Origin: Nitrospira sp. UBA5698
GTDB lineage: Bacteria > Nitrospirota > Nitrospiria > Nitrospirales > Nitrospiraceae
DNA: 64,000 nucleotides
Assembly: GCA_002420115.1 (NCBI GenBank)
Contig: DIHK01000066.1
Span: 252,461 to 316,460 of the forward strand
Direction: 5' to 3'
Made by a program: the position numbers and the translations under genes. This document shows, one piece after another, positions 42,521 through 51,742 of this stretch. Numbering within the stretch: the stretch's first letter is position 1; every line of letters starts with the position of its first letter. Below the pieces are notes generated by a model. It was not told where the DNA came from, searched no databases, and was given only the letters and a program-made list of their open reading frames with translations.

Positions 42521-43201
42521 TTACCACCAAGACCACTCCTTGGTTACTAAGACGTGTATCCCAAGGGCAAAGTTAGTGATGGCATGTGCACCAATGCAGG
42601 TCCAAAGATTCTTGGTCTGTACCAGGAGGAGTCCATAGACGGTTCCGGCCATCATCCCAGCCAACCAAAGATCGTGTTCCACTCCGAAGAGTGCGATGAC
42701 TGCAAGGAATGAGAACGGTGTGAAGGTTCCGATGGGGATCGTCTCAAATCGCGCTGAAATCAGATACCGCGACACAAATGATCGCCAGAATAGCTCTTCC
42801 ATAATTGGAACAACGATGGCCGCCCCACAGAGACGAAACGCGGCCAGTAAATAGCCGGAGGCTCCGTCAGCTGCAAATGGGTTGTAGCCTGACGAAGGTG
42901 CTCCCTGCATTGCCCATGACCAATCCATCCTGACCCAGGCTAAATAAACCAGGATCCCGGCCATCGTGGTCAATATCAGATGTCGGACTGGCAGGTTGGG
43001 TGGCCACTGGAGTTCATCGTACTGACTCCAGAACCAGGCCAGGGCAGCAGCAACGACCAGTGTCTTGATCGGATATAGCCATAAGCGAATAGTATCTCCT
43101 GAGAGAAGCGGCCATCCGGTACTCGGCTCCAGCCATCCGACCATCTGGGTCATTAAAAGAAATACGGCGTACAGTCCAAATGGAACAATCCGAGCCGCCA
43201 T
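42521..43201 (-). CDS. CPBP-type intramembrane protease, exosortase-associated subtype
   Basis: The protein of about 226 residues has roughly seven membrane helices and the CPBP/CAAX motifs VVPIMEELFWRSFVSRYLI (EExxxR), FGVEHDLWLAG and CIGAHAITNFALG. The WRSFvSRyL spelling recalls the CAAX-protease-related family associated with exosortase and PEP-CTERM systems. An exosortase gene is not in the window, although a PEP-CTERM protein is at 33635. ATG 43201 is preferred to the TTG at 43219. Function in sorting is inferred. Confidence 0.75.
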   Translation of the reverse strand: MAARIVPFGLYAVFLLMTQMVGWLEPSTGWPLLSGDTIRLWLYPIKTLVVAAALAWFWSQYDELQWPPNLPVRHLILTTMAGILVYLAWVRMDWSWAMQGAPSSGYNPFAADGASGYLLAAFRLCGAAIVVPIMEELFWRSFVSRYLISARFETIPIGTFTPFSFLAVIALFGVEHDLWLAGMMAGTVYGLLLVQTKNLWTCIGAHAITNFALGIHVLVTKEWSWW

Positions 43202-43519
43202 AATTTGGGCATGCCTCAAATAGAAGGTGTTTATAAATGTAAATACTTAGTATATAAATGAAATACTATGGCTTAGGGGGTGTCGAAATTGCAAGAGACG
43301 TGATCCGTGGTAGGGAGCACGTGGTTTAATGCTGGCTTCTGCGATGGGTAATCGTTAGCTGTTATTTATGGCGCGTGGGGATATCGCAGAAGGTGTCTCT
43401 CTCAGGCTGATCACCGAGTGCTCAGGTGGCCCAGCTGTTCTTTGGTAGTAAAGTATGTCTGGGGCAAATAGCCGCGAGCACGGTCTTGTCAGCTTGGAAG
43501 GGCGCGTGAAGGAATTGGC
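43202..43519. other. AT-rich promoter region, no gene recognised
   Basis: Upstream of the minus-strand protease lies an AT-rich stretch with a direct repeat: TATAAATG then AAATACT, present at 43232-43247 and again at 43253-43267. It is likely promoter DNA for the protease. The remaining bases to 43519 hold no recognised gene. Confidence 0.4.
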
Positions 43520-43801
43520 TCAGGACTTCAGATGTTGAATTCGTTTGATCGAGCAGTAGAGGGCATAGCCTTGGGCGACCATTCCGGTTACCAGTAATCC
43601 AAGTGCGGTCTGAAGCCAGTGAGATTCAGGATGATCGAGACCATACATTCCAATTACGAACCCCAGTGCGATGGCAACAATCCCGACCGACCGTGCGACG
43701 ATGGCGCTCAGCCGCCAGTTTTTCGGGGAAGGGGTGTTAGAGGACTGCATGGACTCATGGTACTCGTCGTTTGATCGAAGATCAATTTCAGGTTGCGGCA
43801 T
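43520..43801 (-). CDS. small membrane protein with two helices
   Basis: The 93-residue product has two hydrophobic segments (SVGIVAIALGFVIGMYGL and TALGLLVTGMVAQGYALYC) after a polar N-terminal third. It ends in a basic tail (IKRIQHLKS). No family is recognised. It lies 9 bases downstream of the c-type cytochrome-like lipoprotein and probably shares a transcript. Confidence 0.55.
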   Translation of the reverse strand: MPQPEIDLRSNDEYHESMQSSNTPSPKNWRLSAIVARSVGIVAIALGFVIGMYGLDHPESHWLQTALGLLVTGMVAQGYALYCSIKRIQHLKS

Positions 43802-43810
43802 GGTCGTCCC

Positions 43811-44743
43811 TTACTGCTCGTAACAGTTCTTTGCTGGATCATCAGAGGGCGAGTTGGCCGCGCAGCTGGGACCCATGGGTCGCGGGACTCTGACGTATCC
43901 TCCCACTGTATAATTCTTTTTTAACATCTCAATGTGTAGCTCATGGCAGGATCCTGAACATCCCGTTGACGTTGGCAAGGGGTTGTCTAGGGCCATGGAT
44001 TTCCCCCCGACCGGGATAAAGCGGGGATAGGTAATGGTTGTTGAGCCGAAAGAGAGTTGCCCCTGATGAGCGGACTGCTCAACACGGGTGGTAAATGTTG
44101 GGCGAGGCCGAGTTGGTCTCAATACTGTGGCCCATGTGGGATCGTCAGGGGCGTAGAGGAAAGCATTATTGCCACGATGACAAGTGGTACAGCTGACGGT
44201 GCCTGGAGCAAACCCCTGAATGGGATCGCGGAGGGAGGCGATGGAGATTTCGGTAGTCGCAGGTGTCCAGTTTGATTGTGCGGAGTCTGGTTCGTTCTCC
44301 CAAAAACAGGCGTGTCCGGTCGTGGCGCTTTGGCAAATGATTTGAAATGATCCTCCATTCCTCCCGAGTGCGATGCAGGCACCCCTTCCCTGAGTTGGCG
44401 CATAGGACCAGACGCTCGCGAATGAGGTTGCGTCAACCGGAGTCTGTTCCAGACTATTTGACGTCAGTAGTATGGTTTTGAGATCGCCGTGACTCACCCA
44501 TTCCGAGGAAGATCGTTTCCAGTCAGGCGGAATTGGGACGTCGTTTGTACGGCATGTTTCTATGTAGTTGCGTTCGTTGGAGACAGGTGTGCTTGTTACC
44601 TGCGTAGGAGGAATCGGGGGTTGAGAAGATGTTCGTTCTGTGGCTGGTCCTTTTGCCGAGCAGCCTGCAAGACTTGCACAAACCAAAGCCATGCCACACA
44701 AGTTGAGAACCCTCGCCGGTATTCCGTGCTCCCAAGGCCTCAT
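43811..44743 (-). CDS. exported lipoprotein with one or two haem c motifs
   Basis: The 310-residue protein has a lipobox signal (CASLAGC near residue 28), one canonical haem motif (CTTCHRG) and a second Cys-His site (GCSGSCHEL, C-x3-C-H), so one haem c is likely and a second possible. PEP-like proline-rich segments follow the lipid site. It may be an electron carrier on the outer face of the inner membrane or on the outer membrane. No enzyme partner is adjacent. Typical for Nitrospira genomes, which are rich in cytochromes c. Confidence 0.7.
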   Translation of the reverse strand: MRPWEHGIPARVLNLCGMALVCASLAGCSAKGPATERTSSQPPIPPTQVTSTPVSNERNYIETCRTNDVPIPPDWKRSSSEWVSHGDLKTILLTSNSLEQTPVDATSFASVWSYAPTQGRGACIALGRNGGSFQIICQSATTGHACFWENEPDSAQSNWTPATTEISIASLRDPIQGFAPGTVSCTTCHRGNNAFLYAPDDPTWATVLRPTRPRPTFTTRVEQSAHQGQLSFGSTTITYPRFIPVGGKSMALDNPLPTSTGCSGSCHELHIEMLKKNYTVGGYVRVPRPMGPSCAANSPSDDPAKNCYEQ

Positions 44744-44941
44744 CTTTCACACCTCCGATCTGGCTGTCTATGGGCAATGTATCCGCTGAAACTTTGTAGA
44801 ATGTGAGAATCTGCTCATCGGCTGTCACCGAGTCGTATACGCAAGGAGGTCAAGCATCTGGAAGCGCTGATCAATGCCCACTTCCGCGAGAGCGCCGTTT
44901 TGTTTTCCCGTGCCTTGAGGGCTGCTCGGTCAAAACCTCAA

Positions 44942-45505
44942 TCAATCGGCCCTTCCTTGGGAACCTGACGTTGAGCGTCTGCGTTGTTGAGAAAGGGTTT
45001 CTCTCTTGGTTCGGAAAAACTCCTGCAAGAGTCCTCGACTCTCCTCCTCACGTAGGCCTCCGGTTACCTGTACTCGATGGTTGAAGCGGCGCTCCGAGGG
45101 AATATCGAGGATTGAGCCACAGGCTCCAGCCTTGGGATCCCAGGCGCCAAACACGAGTCTTGCGATACGTGCTTGCACAATGGCTCCGGCACACATCGGA
45201 CAGGGTTCCAACGTGACGTAGAGTGTGGTGTCGGTAAGGCGCCACGTCTTCAATTGTTCTGCAGCTTTTCTGATGATGAGGATCTCGGCATGCGCCGTCG
45301 GATCCTGCGAGATCTCCCGATAGTTATGAGCAGCCGCGATCACATGGTTGTCAGACACCAACACGGCGCCTATTGGGACTTCTCCGACAAGGGGAGCACG
45401 TCGAGCCTGTTGAAGCGCCAGCTCCATGAAATGGGAATCACTATTGCCTGGTTGTATCGGTGGAGATGATGGAGAGCTTGTGACGGTCACAAGCCATGCT
45501 AGCAC
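44942..45505 (-). CDS. tadA: tRNA-specific adenosine deaminase (TadA)
   Basis: The deaminase converts A34 to inosine in tRNA-Arg. Zinc-site motifs are TAHAEILIIRKAAEQL (HAE) and LEPCPMCAGAIVQARI (PCxxC); VFGAWDPKAGACGS follows, as usual. The length of about 187 residues depends on the start: GTG 45505 gives an unusual leader, while Met at 45427 (MELALQQARRAPLVGEVP) gives the standard length. I prefer the family-like start but list the full frame. Confidence 0.93.
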   Translation of the reverse strand: MLAWLVTVTSSPSSPPIQPGNSDSHFMELALQQARRAPLVGEVPIGAVLVSDNHVIAAAHNYREISQDPTAHAEILIIRKAAEQLKTWRLTDTTLYVTLEPCPMCAGAIVQARIARLVFGAWDPKAGACGSILDIPSERRFNHRVQVTGGLREEESRGLLQEFFRTKRETLSQQRRRSTSGSQGRAD

Positions 45506-45563
45506 AGGAGCCGGAGAGAGGGACAGGAGCGCAGAATTTGTAAAGGAGTGTTGCCCGGTACTC

Positions 45564-46217
45564 TTACGGTAAGGCTGTTGGTCTTGTACGTTGTGGCGGG
45601 AGGTGGCTTTTCAGATCATCCAACTCGGCTTCGCGCTGGATCAATTGATCTTTCATCTCCGCCAGTTCTGCGAGACGCCGCTGCAGTTCTTCCTGCGTCT
45701 GGGCAAGAGACGCTTCCCGCTCTTTAAGTTGTTGCTGGAGGGTGGTCAGTTTGGCCTGCGCCTCATCCGATTGTGCCTGGAGTTCAGCGAGTCTGTTCGC
45801 GGGGGCTGGTTCTTGAGGGGAGGAATTCCAACCCAAGAATGCCAAAATACCGAGGACCACGAGGAACACCATGCTGAGTATCCACCCAAACGATGGTGCG
45901 GAGGTTGTAGAGGGTGGGAAGAGGTGATTCATCCATTCACCGGGCTCAAGGCTCGGTTTGGCGGGTGAATCGAGAGCCTCCTCCGTTGATTGAGGCATGG
46001 TGCGAGCACCCATGATCTTTGCCTTTAGATGCCGGGGGGGAGGGACAAGCGTGAGTTCAAAGGGAAGCGCCACCGCGACCGACTGATACTCCTTCAAGAT
46101 AGTACGGCAAGGGGCACATCCCGAAAGCAGATGGGCCTCCAGAGCTTGCCGTTCGGTCTTTTCGAGCGCGCCGATCGCATAGAAAGGAACGGTGTCTTCG
46201 AGATCTTGGTGTGTCAT
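45564..46217 (-). CDS. anti-sigma factor with coiled-coil periplasmic domain
   Basis: The 217-residue protein starts with a cytoplasmic part with HLLSGCAPCRTI, close to the zinc anti-sigma motif HxxxCxxC but with one extra residue. A membrane helix follows (GWILSMVFLVVLGILAFLGW), then a long coiled coil rich in Glu, Gln and Leu. It overlaps the sigma factor gene by 4 bases. Such proteins hold the ECF sigma factor inactive until a signal is sensed. What is sensed is unknown. Confidence 0.85.
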   Translation of the reverse strand: MTHQDLEDTVPFYAIGALEKTERQALEAHLLSGCAPCRTILKEYQSVAVALPFELTLVPPPRHLKAKIMGARTMPQSTEEALDSPAKPSLEPGEWMNHLFPPSTTSAPSFGWILSMVFLVVLGILAFLGWNSSPQEPAPANRLAELQAQSDEAQAKLTTLQQQLKEREASLAQTQEELQRRLAELAEMKDQLIQREAELDDLKSHLPPQRTRPTALP

Positions 46218-46804
46218 GCCGAAAGATCTTGCTCCCAGTAGGTGTGTAGGGACTTATGCAGTTGCGACATGCCGAGCTTGAGGCGCGTGATTACCGCGTC
46301 GAGCGGCTGATTGAGTCGCGTTGCAATCTCCGCTGGAAGGAGGCCCTCGTAGTATGCCAGTTCGATCGCCTGTCGATGCGCCTTCGGCAGATCTTCGAGT
46401 GTCTTGCTGATCACGGTCCGAAGTGCTTGGTCCGCTGGACTCTCAAATTGGCCAGGTAGGGCGGCAGACTCGGTGCCGTCTGTTGGCAAGGTCTGACGGC
46501 GCAGTTGAGGGTCGGAGGCTCGTAGTCGATCGATGGCTCGACTGCGGGTGAGTGTGATAAGCCAGGCGATCGGTGTGCCACGTCCGACGTCATAGCGAAC
46601 AACTCGTTTCCAGATATCGACATAAACTTCCTGCAGGATGTCTGCGGCTTCCTCTCGACGGCCGAGTATCCTCAACGCTAAGCTGAAGAGGATGGTGCTC
46701 GATTGATCGTAGAGTTGGGTGAAGGCATGGTTGTCCCCCTTGCCGGCTCGAATGGCGACTTTTGGGTCAATCGTTGACGCGGTGTGCTGAGCGACAGTGT
46801 CCAT
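46214..46804 (-). CDS. ECF sigma factor (RpoE/SigK-like)
   Basis: The 196-residue sigma factor starts at MDTVAQHTAS (ATG 46804). Region 2 has FTQLYDQSSTILFSLALRIL and DILQEVYVDIWKR; region 4 has LAYYEGLLPAEIATRLNQPL and VITRLKLGMSQL. The spelling is of the SigK class that pairs with RskA-type anti-sigmas, which fits the overlapping gene. The longer frame to 47056 lacks family similarity. It directs RNA polymerase to stress genes, presumably including itself. Confidence 0.92.
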   Translation of the reverse strand: MDTVAQHTASTIDPKVAIRAGKGDNHAFTQLYDQSSTILFSLALRILGRREEAADILQEVYVDIWKRVVRYDVGRGTPIAWLITLTRSRAIDRLRASDPQLRRQTLPTDGTESAALPGQFESPADQALRTVISKTLEDLPKAHRQAIELAYYEGLLPAEIATRLNQPLDAVITRLKLGMSQLHKSLHTYWEQDLSA

Positions 46805-47108
46805 AGAACGATAATGATCTGGAGTAGGGCGACGATCTATCAACCGGTCACAACTATAGCACTCTGAATCTTCCGCAAGAAGAAAACGCGCAAAAGAATA
46901 TCGACTCCCACAAGCTTGAAAATGGAATAGTTGTTGATTTCCATGGAGGCTATTCCATTGCGGATCTATCAGTGTGGAGGGGCTCTTACACGATCCGACC
47001 GCGTTCATGGCGAAAGCCGATATGGCCAGTGCTGGGGTGAGAAGGCGACGTCCCACACGAGCAGTCCTCTGAGGGAGCTGTCAGCGTATGAGGGGGACAA
47101 ACGTACCG
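46805..47108. other. intergenic stretch, likely sigma-factor promoter, no gene recognised
   Basis: About 300 bases separate the ECF sigma gene from the glycosyltransferase. It should hold the sigma promoter, but I cannot pick out its elements. No gene or repeat was recognised. Confidence 0.3.
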
Positions 47109-48203
47109 TCAACTTCGATTGGGCTGGAAGTATGGCACTAGAATGGCTGCTGCTTCGTGTGCGCCATTGGGTTCTGGAGGTGGAGTTGTCGTGGGGAGCT
47201 TGATGGCGTTCTCCAGCGTAGCGGCCCATTGGCCCTTCATGAAGTCGTCCATGGAAAGCTCGATCCCTTTCCCATAGCGGTGCAGATAATCCACGAGAGA
47301 TTGTTCGTCTCCGAAGTTGTGTCGACGAACGTACACCGTCGGGACTTGTAAGGCGACGGCTTCGACCACAGTTCCATAGCCTGGCTTGGTCAGGATGACA
47401 TCGACTGAGGCCAGTAGTGTGCTGAATGAAAATGGAAGAATTCTCGTTGAGATGAATCGTGTGCTTGTTGAGGGTACCGTTCCGTCGAAGAGAAATCGAT
47501 AGCCAGTCAGTTCTTCCAATTTGTCGAAGGGAAGCGAGTTCAGGGGAACTCCTCCGAATCCGACAAGCACGATTCGCTCGTCAGGGGCGAGAGCGAGTCT
47601 GGTGGTCAGTTGCTCACGAGCTGATGCGGCTGGTTCGGCGATCGGTCCGATAGAGATACCTTGAGAAAAGCTCTTTATGGGAGGGGCTGGTGTGATCAGG
47701 AGAGCAGCGTCGGCCTGATCATAGGCCTGTCGAATCGATTGGGTAATTGTCAATCTGTCGATTGAGGGAGGAGCCTCGTATTCAGACAGGATGAGGTCCC
47801 ACGTAAGACTCGCGAGTGCGATCGAAGGAATCCCCGCAGCCTTTCCAGCAGCAAGGGCAAGGTATGGCGTATCAGCCAAGACGATCTTTGGGGCGGCGGC
47901 ACGCATGGCGTCGACCTCCGTCTGAAGCCTATCACTCCAGGTGCGATGGAATCGATCATGCTCATACCACGTTGCGGCTACATTGATTGTGATAGGTCCA
48001 CTTTGAACGCAACCGACGTCTTGTTGGACGGGACTGATTTCCCATGGAACCTTGAGTCGATCGACAAAGAATGTTGAAGGAACGGTCGTGCGTAGGAGCA
48101 CTCGGAGGTCCGGAACAAGACCACCTAAGGCATTGAGTACCGGCACCACCTGGGCGGCGTGACCGAATCCGTGCGCAGAGATGGCTGCCCAGATCAGCGG
48201 CAT
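47109..48203 (-). CDS. MurG-like glycosyltransferase
   Basis: The 364-residue protein has an N-terminal glycine-rich start (IWAAISAHGFGHAAQVVPVL), a middle linker, and a C-terminal nucleotide-sugar site (IVLVGFGGVPLNSLPF, VDVILTKPGYGTVVEAVALQ, VPTVYVRRHNFGDEQSLVDY). This is the GT-B fold close to MurG/galactosyltransferase-like enzymes. Acceptor and sugar are not recognised. No other envelope genes are adjacent. Confidence 0.8.
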   Translation of the reverse strand: MPLIWAAISAHGFGHAAQVVPVLNALGGLVPDLRVLLRTTVPSTFFVDRLKVPWEISPVQQDVGCVQSGPITINVAATWYEHDRFHRTWSDRLQTEVDAMRAAAPKIVLADTPYLALAAGKAAGIPSIALASLTWDLILSEYEAPPSIDRLTITQSIRQAYDQADAALLITPAPPIKSFSQGISIGPIAEPAASAREQLTTRLALAPDERIVLVGFGGVPLNSLPFDKLEELTGYRFLFDGTVPSTSTRFISTRILPFSFSTLLASVDVILTKPGYGTVVEAVALQVPTVYVRRHNFGDEQSLVDYLHRYGKGIELSMDDFMKGQWAATLENAIKLPTTTPPPEPNGAHEAAAILVPYFQPNRS

Positions 48204-48254
48204 AGAAAAGGATGCATGCAGGTCATGAGAGACGTCCAGTGAGGGCGGATGTCC

Positions 48255-48455
48255 TCAACTATTGGAGTGGTCCGATTCCATGGGGGCGATGTTGTACATC
48301 AGCTCAAGGTCAAACTCGTCAACCAATTCATTGAAGGCTCGGGCTCCGAGATCTGAGCGAACCTCTGCCATCACCAAATCAATGGCGGGTGCGGCATGCT
48401 GACCATATTGTGCAACAGCGGAGTCAATTCTTTTCCTGGCATCGTCGAGGTTCAC
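48255..48455 (-). CDS. small protein of unknown function
   Basis: The 66-residue protein is helical and acidic (RIDSAVAQYGQHAAPAIDLV, then FNELVDEFDLELMYNI). It starts at ATG 48455 with GGAAAC upstream and ends near the glycosyltransferase. No family is recognised; similar short proteins occur near TPR genes, which may be co-transcribed. Confidence 0.5.
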   Translation of the reverse strand: MNLDDARKRIDSAVAQYGQHAAPAIDLVMAEVRSDLGARAFNELVDEFDLELMYNIAPMESDHSNS

Positions 48456-48488
48456 GGACGGTTTCCTCCATGTGGGGTTGCGGCAGAG

Positions 48489-48806
48489 TCATGTGAGCGT
48501 GCGTAGTAAATCCTGCATCTCAGGGACCAGATCCTTTCCGCCGTTGGAGCGTCCAGAAAGGACTGCCTCAATGCCTGCTGTGAGCACGGGCTTGGCCTCG
48601 GCATCCCTTCCCAGTCGGATCAAGGTCCGTCCTAAAGCCAAATGAGAAGCGGCATGGGTGGGGTCCAGCTGTGTGGCCACAGTCAGATGCTCAACGGCTT
48701 CCTCAAGGCTTCCGTTTTCTTGAAGGATCTTGTTGCCGAGTCCATAGCGGCCGAGGAATCCTTTGGGATTCTTGGCGACCATCTGCCGAAACGCATCAAT
48801 GTCCAT
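48489..48806 (-). CDS. short TPR-repeat protein
   Basis: The 105-residue protein has two to three TPR-like helices (FLGRYGLGNKILQENG, LEEAVEHLTVATQLDPTHAA, HLALGRTLIRLGRDAEAKPV). It starts with MDIDAFRQMVAKNP. TPRs mediate protein contact. The partner is unknown. Confidence 0.75.
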   Translation of the reverse strand: MDIDAFRQMVAKNPKGFLGRYGLGNKILQENGSLEEAVEHLTVATQLDPTHAASHLALGRTLIRLGRDAEAKPVLTAGIEAVLSGRSNGGKDLVPEMQDLLRTLT

Positions 48807-48900
48807 AGTACCTACCCTTCAAACCGCACTGTACTATAGCACTAGAGTGGCAGGATCAGCTACATGAGAACGTGGGTGAAAGAAATGGTGCAGATATCCT

Positions 48901-49653
48901 TTATGGGAGGGAAGGCGTTGTCGTTGGAACAGTTGACCGTGTAGGAAAGGTGGTCGAGGGCCTTTTGGCCCTCACTGTTACTGTACGAACACCGGAGGCA
49001 GAGGTCGGGGCGCTGCTGGCCATATAGAGCGTCGTGTCGCGGACAAGTTGGGTTGTCAGCTCTGTCAGGCACGCTTCCGTCACGTGTCCCTTCAGCTCAT
49101 CGATCATGACCGGTGTCGCGCCGAATAATTTGTACTGGACCGTGCCGGATGAGACGCCTTCGTACCGTTTGACCTGCCCATCCCAGCGTTCGAGCTCAAG
49201 CCCGACCTTCGCGGCATAGTCGTACTCAAAGTCGACGAAGGGTGAAAGAAGAAACATGGAGCCTCCAAGGATAATGCCTTTGAATGCTGACAGCCATGAG
49301 TGGGGCTCGATGGTTTCGTCGATCGTGATACGTGCGGACACGATTTTTTCGCCAAGAGAATCCGATTGTGCACCGAGTGGAATCAAGGTTGAAAAGAGAC
49401 GAGTCTCCTGAACTCTATTGAGAATCCGCCGCTCGGTTTCAGTGGAGGGGTTTTGTGGTGCGCCGTTTCGTGACAGATGAAACGAGTCCATGACCAACGG
49501 GACGCGCTCATCGCTGGCAAGCAGGCGGGTGTCGGTCGACTGCGAATGTGTGGAAGCAGGCTTCAACTCGATTGATCTGGTGCAGCCGGTATTCACGCAC
49601 AACAGAATTCCGACGAAACTCACGATCGACCAGCGGGTAGTATGTCTCGTCAT
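48901..49653 (-). CDS. exported lipoprotein of unknown function
   Basis: The 250-residue lipoprotein starts at ATG 49653, with GAGGAGACGG upstream, and has a lipobox (LLCVNTGC). Motifs such as VPLVMDSFHLSRNGAPQNP and ISARITIDETIEPHSWLSAF are not tied to a known family. A Ser/Thr/Pro-rich tail ends the protein. It precedes the PagL-like gene on the minus strand and may be functionally linked. Confidence 0.6.
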   Translation of the reverse strand: MTRHTTRWSIVSFVGILLCVNTGCTRSIELKPASTHSQSTDTRLLASDERVPLVMDSFHLSRNGAPQNPSTETERRILNRVQETRLFSTLIPLGAQSDSLGEKIVSARITIDETIEPHSWLSAFKGIILGGSMFLLSPFVDFEYDYAAKVGLELERWDGQVKRYEGVSSGTVQYKLFGATPVMIDELKGHVTEACLTELTTQLVRDTTLYMASSAPTSASGVRTVTVRAKRPSTTFPTRSTVPTTTPSLP

Positions 49654-49666
49654 GATGACCGTCTCC

Positions 49667-50269
49667 TCAGAAATAAAAAGAAAACCCACCGAAAGGCAAA
49701 CTCGCGTTCAGGCCAAGATTCGGAAATGCCGTGCCGGCATTGGAAATGTGATGAAAACGGTAGCCGGCGTTGAAGGCGAGTTGGGGTGTGATAAACCAGG
49801 ATACACCCAGGCCGCCCGATAAGACGAAGTTGAATTCGTTGGCCTGTTCACGAATCCGACCGCCGAGGTCCGTCCAGAATGGCCCCCCGGTGAACTCCGC
49901 ATAAGGGCGAAGCCGACCTAAGGCGACGAAGGTGTATTTGATCCTTGGCGTGAATCCGATGCCATGTGTCACAATGGGTTCTCGGAACTCCAGGTAGACC
50001 ATCTCTGCCCCGAGCGAGATCTGTCCTCGGTACCAGCTATCCCCGATCGGGTCCGTCAAGGTAATCATCCACGAAGGCATCAGGGCTGGGCCATGTTGCT
50101 TCGTTGTGTGTAGTTCCGTGAGTCGGTGCGAGAACATATAGCCGGCCGTTATCCCAACTTCTTGGGTGCCAACCGTGATCGTGGGTGAGCTGTCATCGGC
50201 CTGTGCAATGGGAGCTGTCATGATCAGATAGATCATGATCGTCGCGGCAATGTGGGCAACCCAAGTCAT
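49667..50269 (-). CDS. outer-membrane lipid A deacylase, PagL-like
   Basis: The 200-residue protein has a signal peptide (VAHIAATIMIYLIMTAPIAQ) and a small beta barrel; the catalytic region reads FNAGYRFHHISNAGTAFPNL, matching the PagL His-Ser pair and following Asn. PagL removes the 3-O acyl chain of lipid A. The terminal FSFYF is a barrel-end signature. Similarity to this family is strong in the C-terminal half. Confidence 0.8.
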   Translation of the reverse strand: MTWVAHIAATIMIYLIMTAPIAQADDSSPTITVGTQEVGITAGYMFSHRLTELHTTKQHGPALMPSWMITLTDPIGDSWYRGQISLGAEMVYLEFREPIVTHGIGFTPRIKYTFVALGRLRPYAEFTGGPFWTDLGGRIREQANEFNFVLSGGLGVSWFITPQLAFNAGYRFHHISNAGTAFPNLGLNASLPFGGFSFYF

Positions 50270-50435
50270 GTTTTCTCCTTGTCACTATCCTGTCGGCTTC
50301 TATGAGGGAAAACTTAATCAGCAGGCGTTCGGATGTGACGTGTTCTAAGGTAGCAGAGGATTGAGTGCTGTCCAGCAGCTCACAGAAGCGTAGGAGATTC
50401 GAAGTAATCGACGGATTGAGGGACTTGAGGCGATC

Positions 50436-51200
50436 CTATTCGGCTTGCTTTAATCTGGCGAGGTGGCTCAAATCAGTCTGTAACTCCGGTAGCGCATAGC
50501 GTTGATCCAAGGCTATGACTCGATCGAGACAGCGACGGGCGGACGTTTGGTCACGTCGTGCCTCATACACGGTTGCTAAATAGCGAAGAACTGCAGCCTC
50601 AGCCGGTTCGTTGCCAAGCTTAATGTAGTGTTCCGAGGCGTTGTTGAGGCAGCGTTCAGCTCCGAGGAGCTCACCTTGGTCGAGATAACATTTGCCGAGT
50701 TGGCTATACGTCACGGCGAGCCCTTCTTCGTTGCCGACTATTCGATGATGATCGAGCGCTTGCTTGAATGACGCGATGGCTTGAGCCCATTGGCTGGTGC
50801 GGGCTTCTTGGAGGGCAAGGTTTGTATAGAGAATCCCAAGGCCGCGGCTGTCTTGTAACGTACGCATGAGATCCAGGGCTTCGAGGTAGTAGGGGCGTGC
50901 GCGATCCGGATGGTCTGAGGCGATGTGGAGATTGCCGAGATTGACTAAAGTATGAGCGACGGCGGTGAGGTTTCCCTCGGTCCGTTGAATCTGGAGCACT
51001 TCCCGATAACACTGTTCCGCGCGGAGCAGGTCGTTCATCAGCGCGCAGGTATTACCAAGGTTTCCGAGCGAAGCAGACAGTGCCTGGGAGTTGCTTGACG
51101 CCCGGTCGTCAGCAACCGCTGCTTCCCAGGCTGCACGAGCCTGGGCGAGATCGCCGCGATGGAGAAAGATCCGAGCTCGATGTTTGTGACTGTCGCTCAT
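50436..51200 (-). CDS. TPR-repeat protein
   Basis: The 254-residue protein is built of about six TPR units, for example LGNTCALMNDLLRAEQCYRE, AVAHTLVNLGNLHIASDHPD and LAVTYSQLGKCYLDQGELLG. There is no signal peptide. TPR proteins act as scaffolds. The adjacent 51280 gene is the next in the same direction and could be its partner. Confidence 0.85.
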   Translation of the reverse strand: MSDSHKHRARIFLHRGDLAQARAAWEAAVADDRASSNSQALSASLGNLGNTCALMNDLLRAEQCYREVLQIQRTEGNLTAVAHTLVNLGNLHIASDHPDRARPYYLEALDLMRTLQDSRGLGILYTNLALQEARTSQWAQAIASFKQALDHHRIVGNEEGLAVTYSQLGKCYLDQGELLGAERCLNNASEHYIKLGNEPAEAAVLRYLATVYEARRDQTSARRCLDRVIALDQRYALPELQTDLSHLARLKQAE

Positions 51201-51279
51201 GAGAGGTCAGCTATCAGCAGTCAGCTTTTCGAGTTCAGTGGGTTCTAACTCTGCACTCACAACTCAACACTGGCTCTTG

Positions 51280-51702
51280 TCAGTCTCCCCCCTTCGGTGT
51301 GTCTCGTTTATATTCAATTTGCAGCTCGTCCTGTTCCTCCAGACCCAGTCCAGCTCTGAACGAACCGTATAGTTCTTCGATCTGCTCGACATCTCGGTCT
51401 GTTCGCGCTTCACGGGATACGAGGTACGCTTCACAGAGCTTCATGCCAGTCTCGAAGTGACGTGCGATCGTCTCTTCCGTGACCTGCTGCCAGGTGATGT
51501 ACACGCAGAAGGCCTGGAACGAATGGGCATTGGGGTACTTTTGTGCAAGGGCGAGCAATCCTTCATAGGCTTCCCGCGCGGTTGCTCCCGCATTGGAGGA
51601 AAACGTTCCTTCAAGTTCAATAGCCGTGTCCCAATCGGCACCGAGTTCGGCTTCAGCGTGACTAAACGCTTCTTGAGCTGCAAGGGCTGGATCAAATTGC
51701 AT
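51280..51702 (-). CDS. protein of unknown function
   Basis: The 140-residue protein starts at ATG 51702 (MQFDPALAAQEAFSHAEAEL). It is mostly helical, with an aromatic stretch (NAHSFQAFCVYITWQQV) and an acidic end. The frame to 51816 adds a leader without family support. No known domain is seen. The gene lies between the TPR gene and the PIN gene. Confidence 0.5.
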   Translation of the reverse strand: MQFDPALAAQEAFSHAEAELGADWDTAIELEGTFSSNAGATAREAYEGLLALAQKYPNAHSFQAFCVYITWQQVTEETIARHFETGMKLCEAYLVSREARTDRDVEQIEELYGSFRAGLGLEEQDELQIEYKRDTPKGGD

Positions 51703-51742
51703 AAGTGTCGGGGGTGATGCTCCTAATAGTGACGATAAAGTA

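Noticed and set aside
44744..44941. Small SRP RNA upstream of or beside tadA
   Set aside because: The conserved SRP core sequence was not found on either strand.
44811..44968. Plus-strand stretch that translates to a protein-like segment (SRIRKEVKHLEALINAHFRE)
   Set aside because: An in-frame TGA lies just upstream and no ATG or GTG opens it; I could not tie it to a family, so it may be a remnant but is not supportable.
46931..47203. 90-codon plus-strand frame
   Set aside because: It extends into the glycosyltransferase gene on the other strand and resembles nothing.
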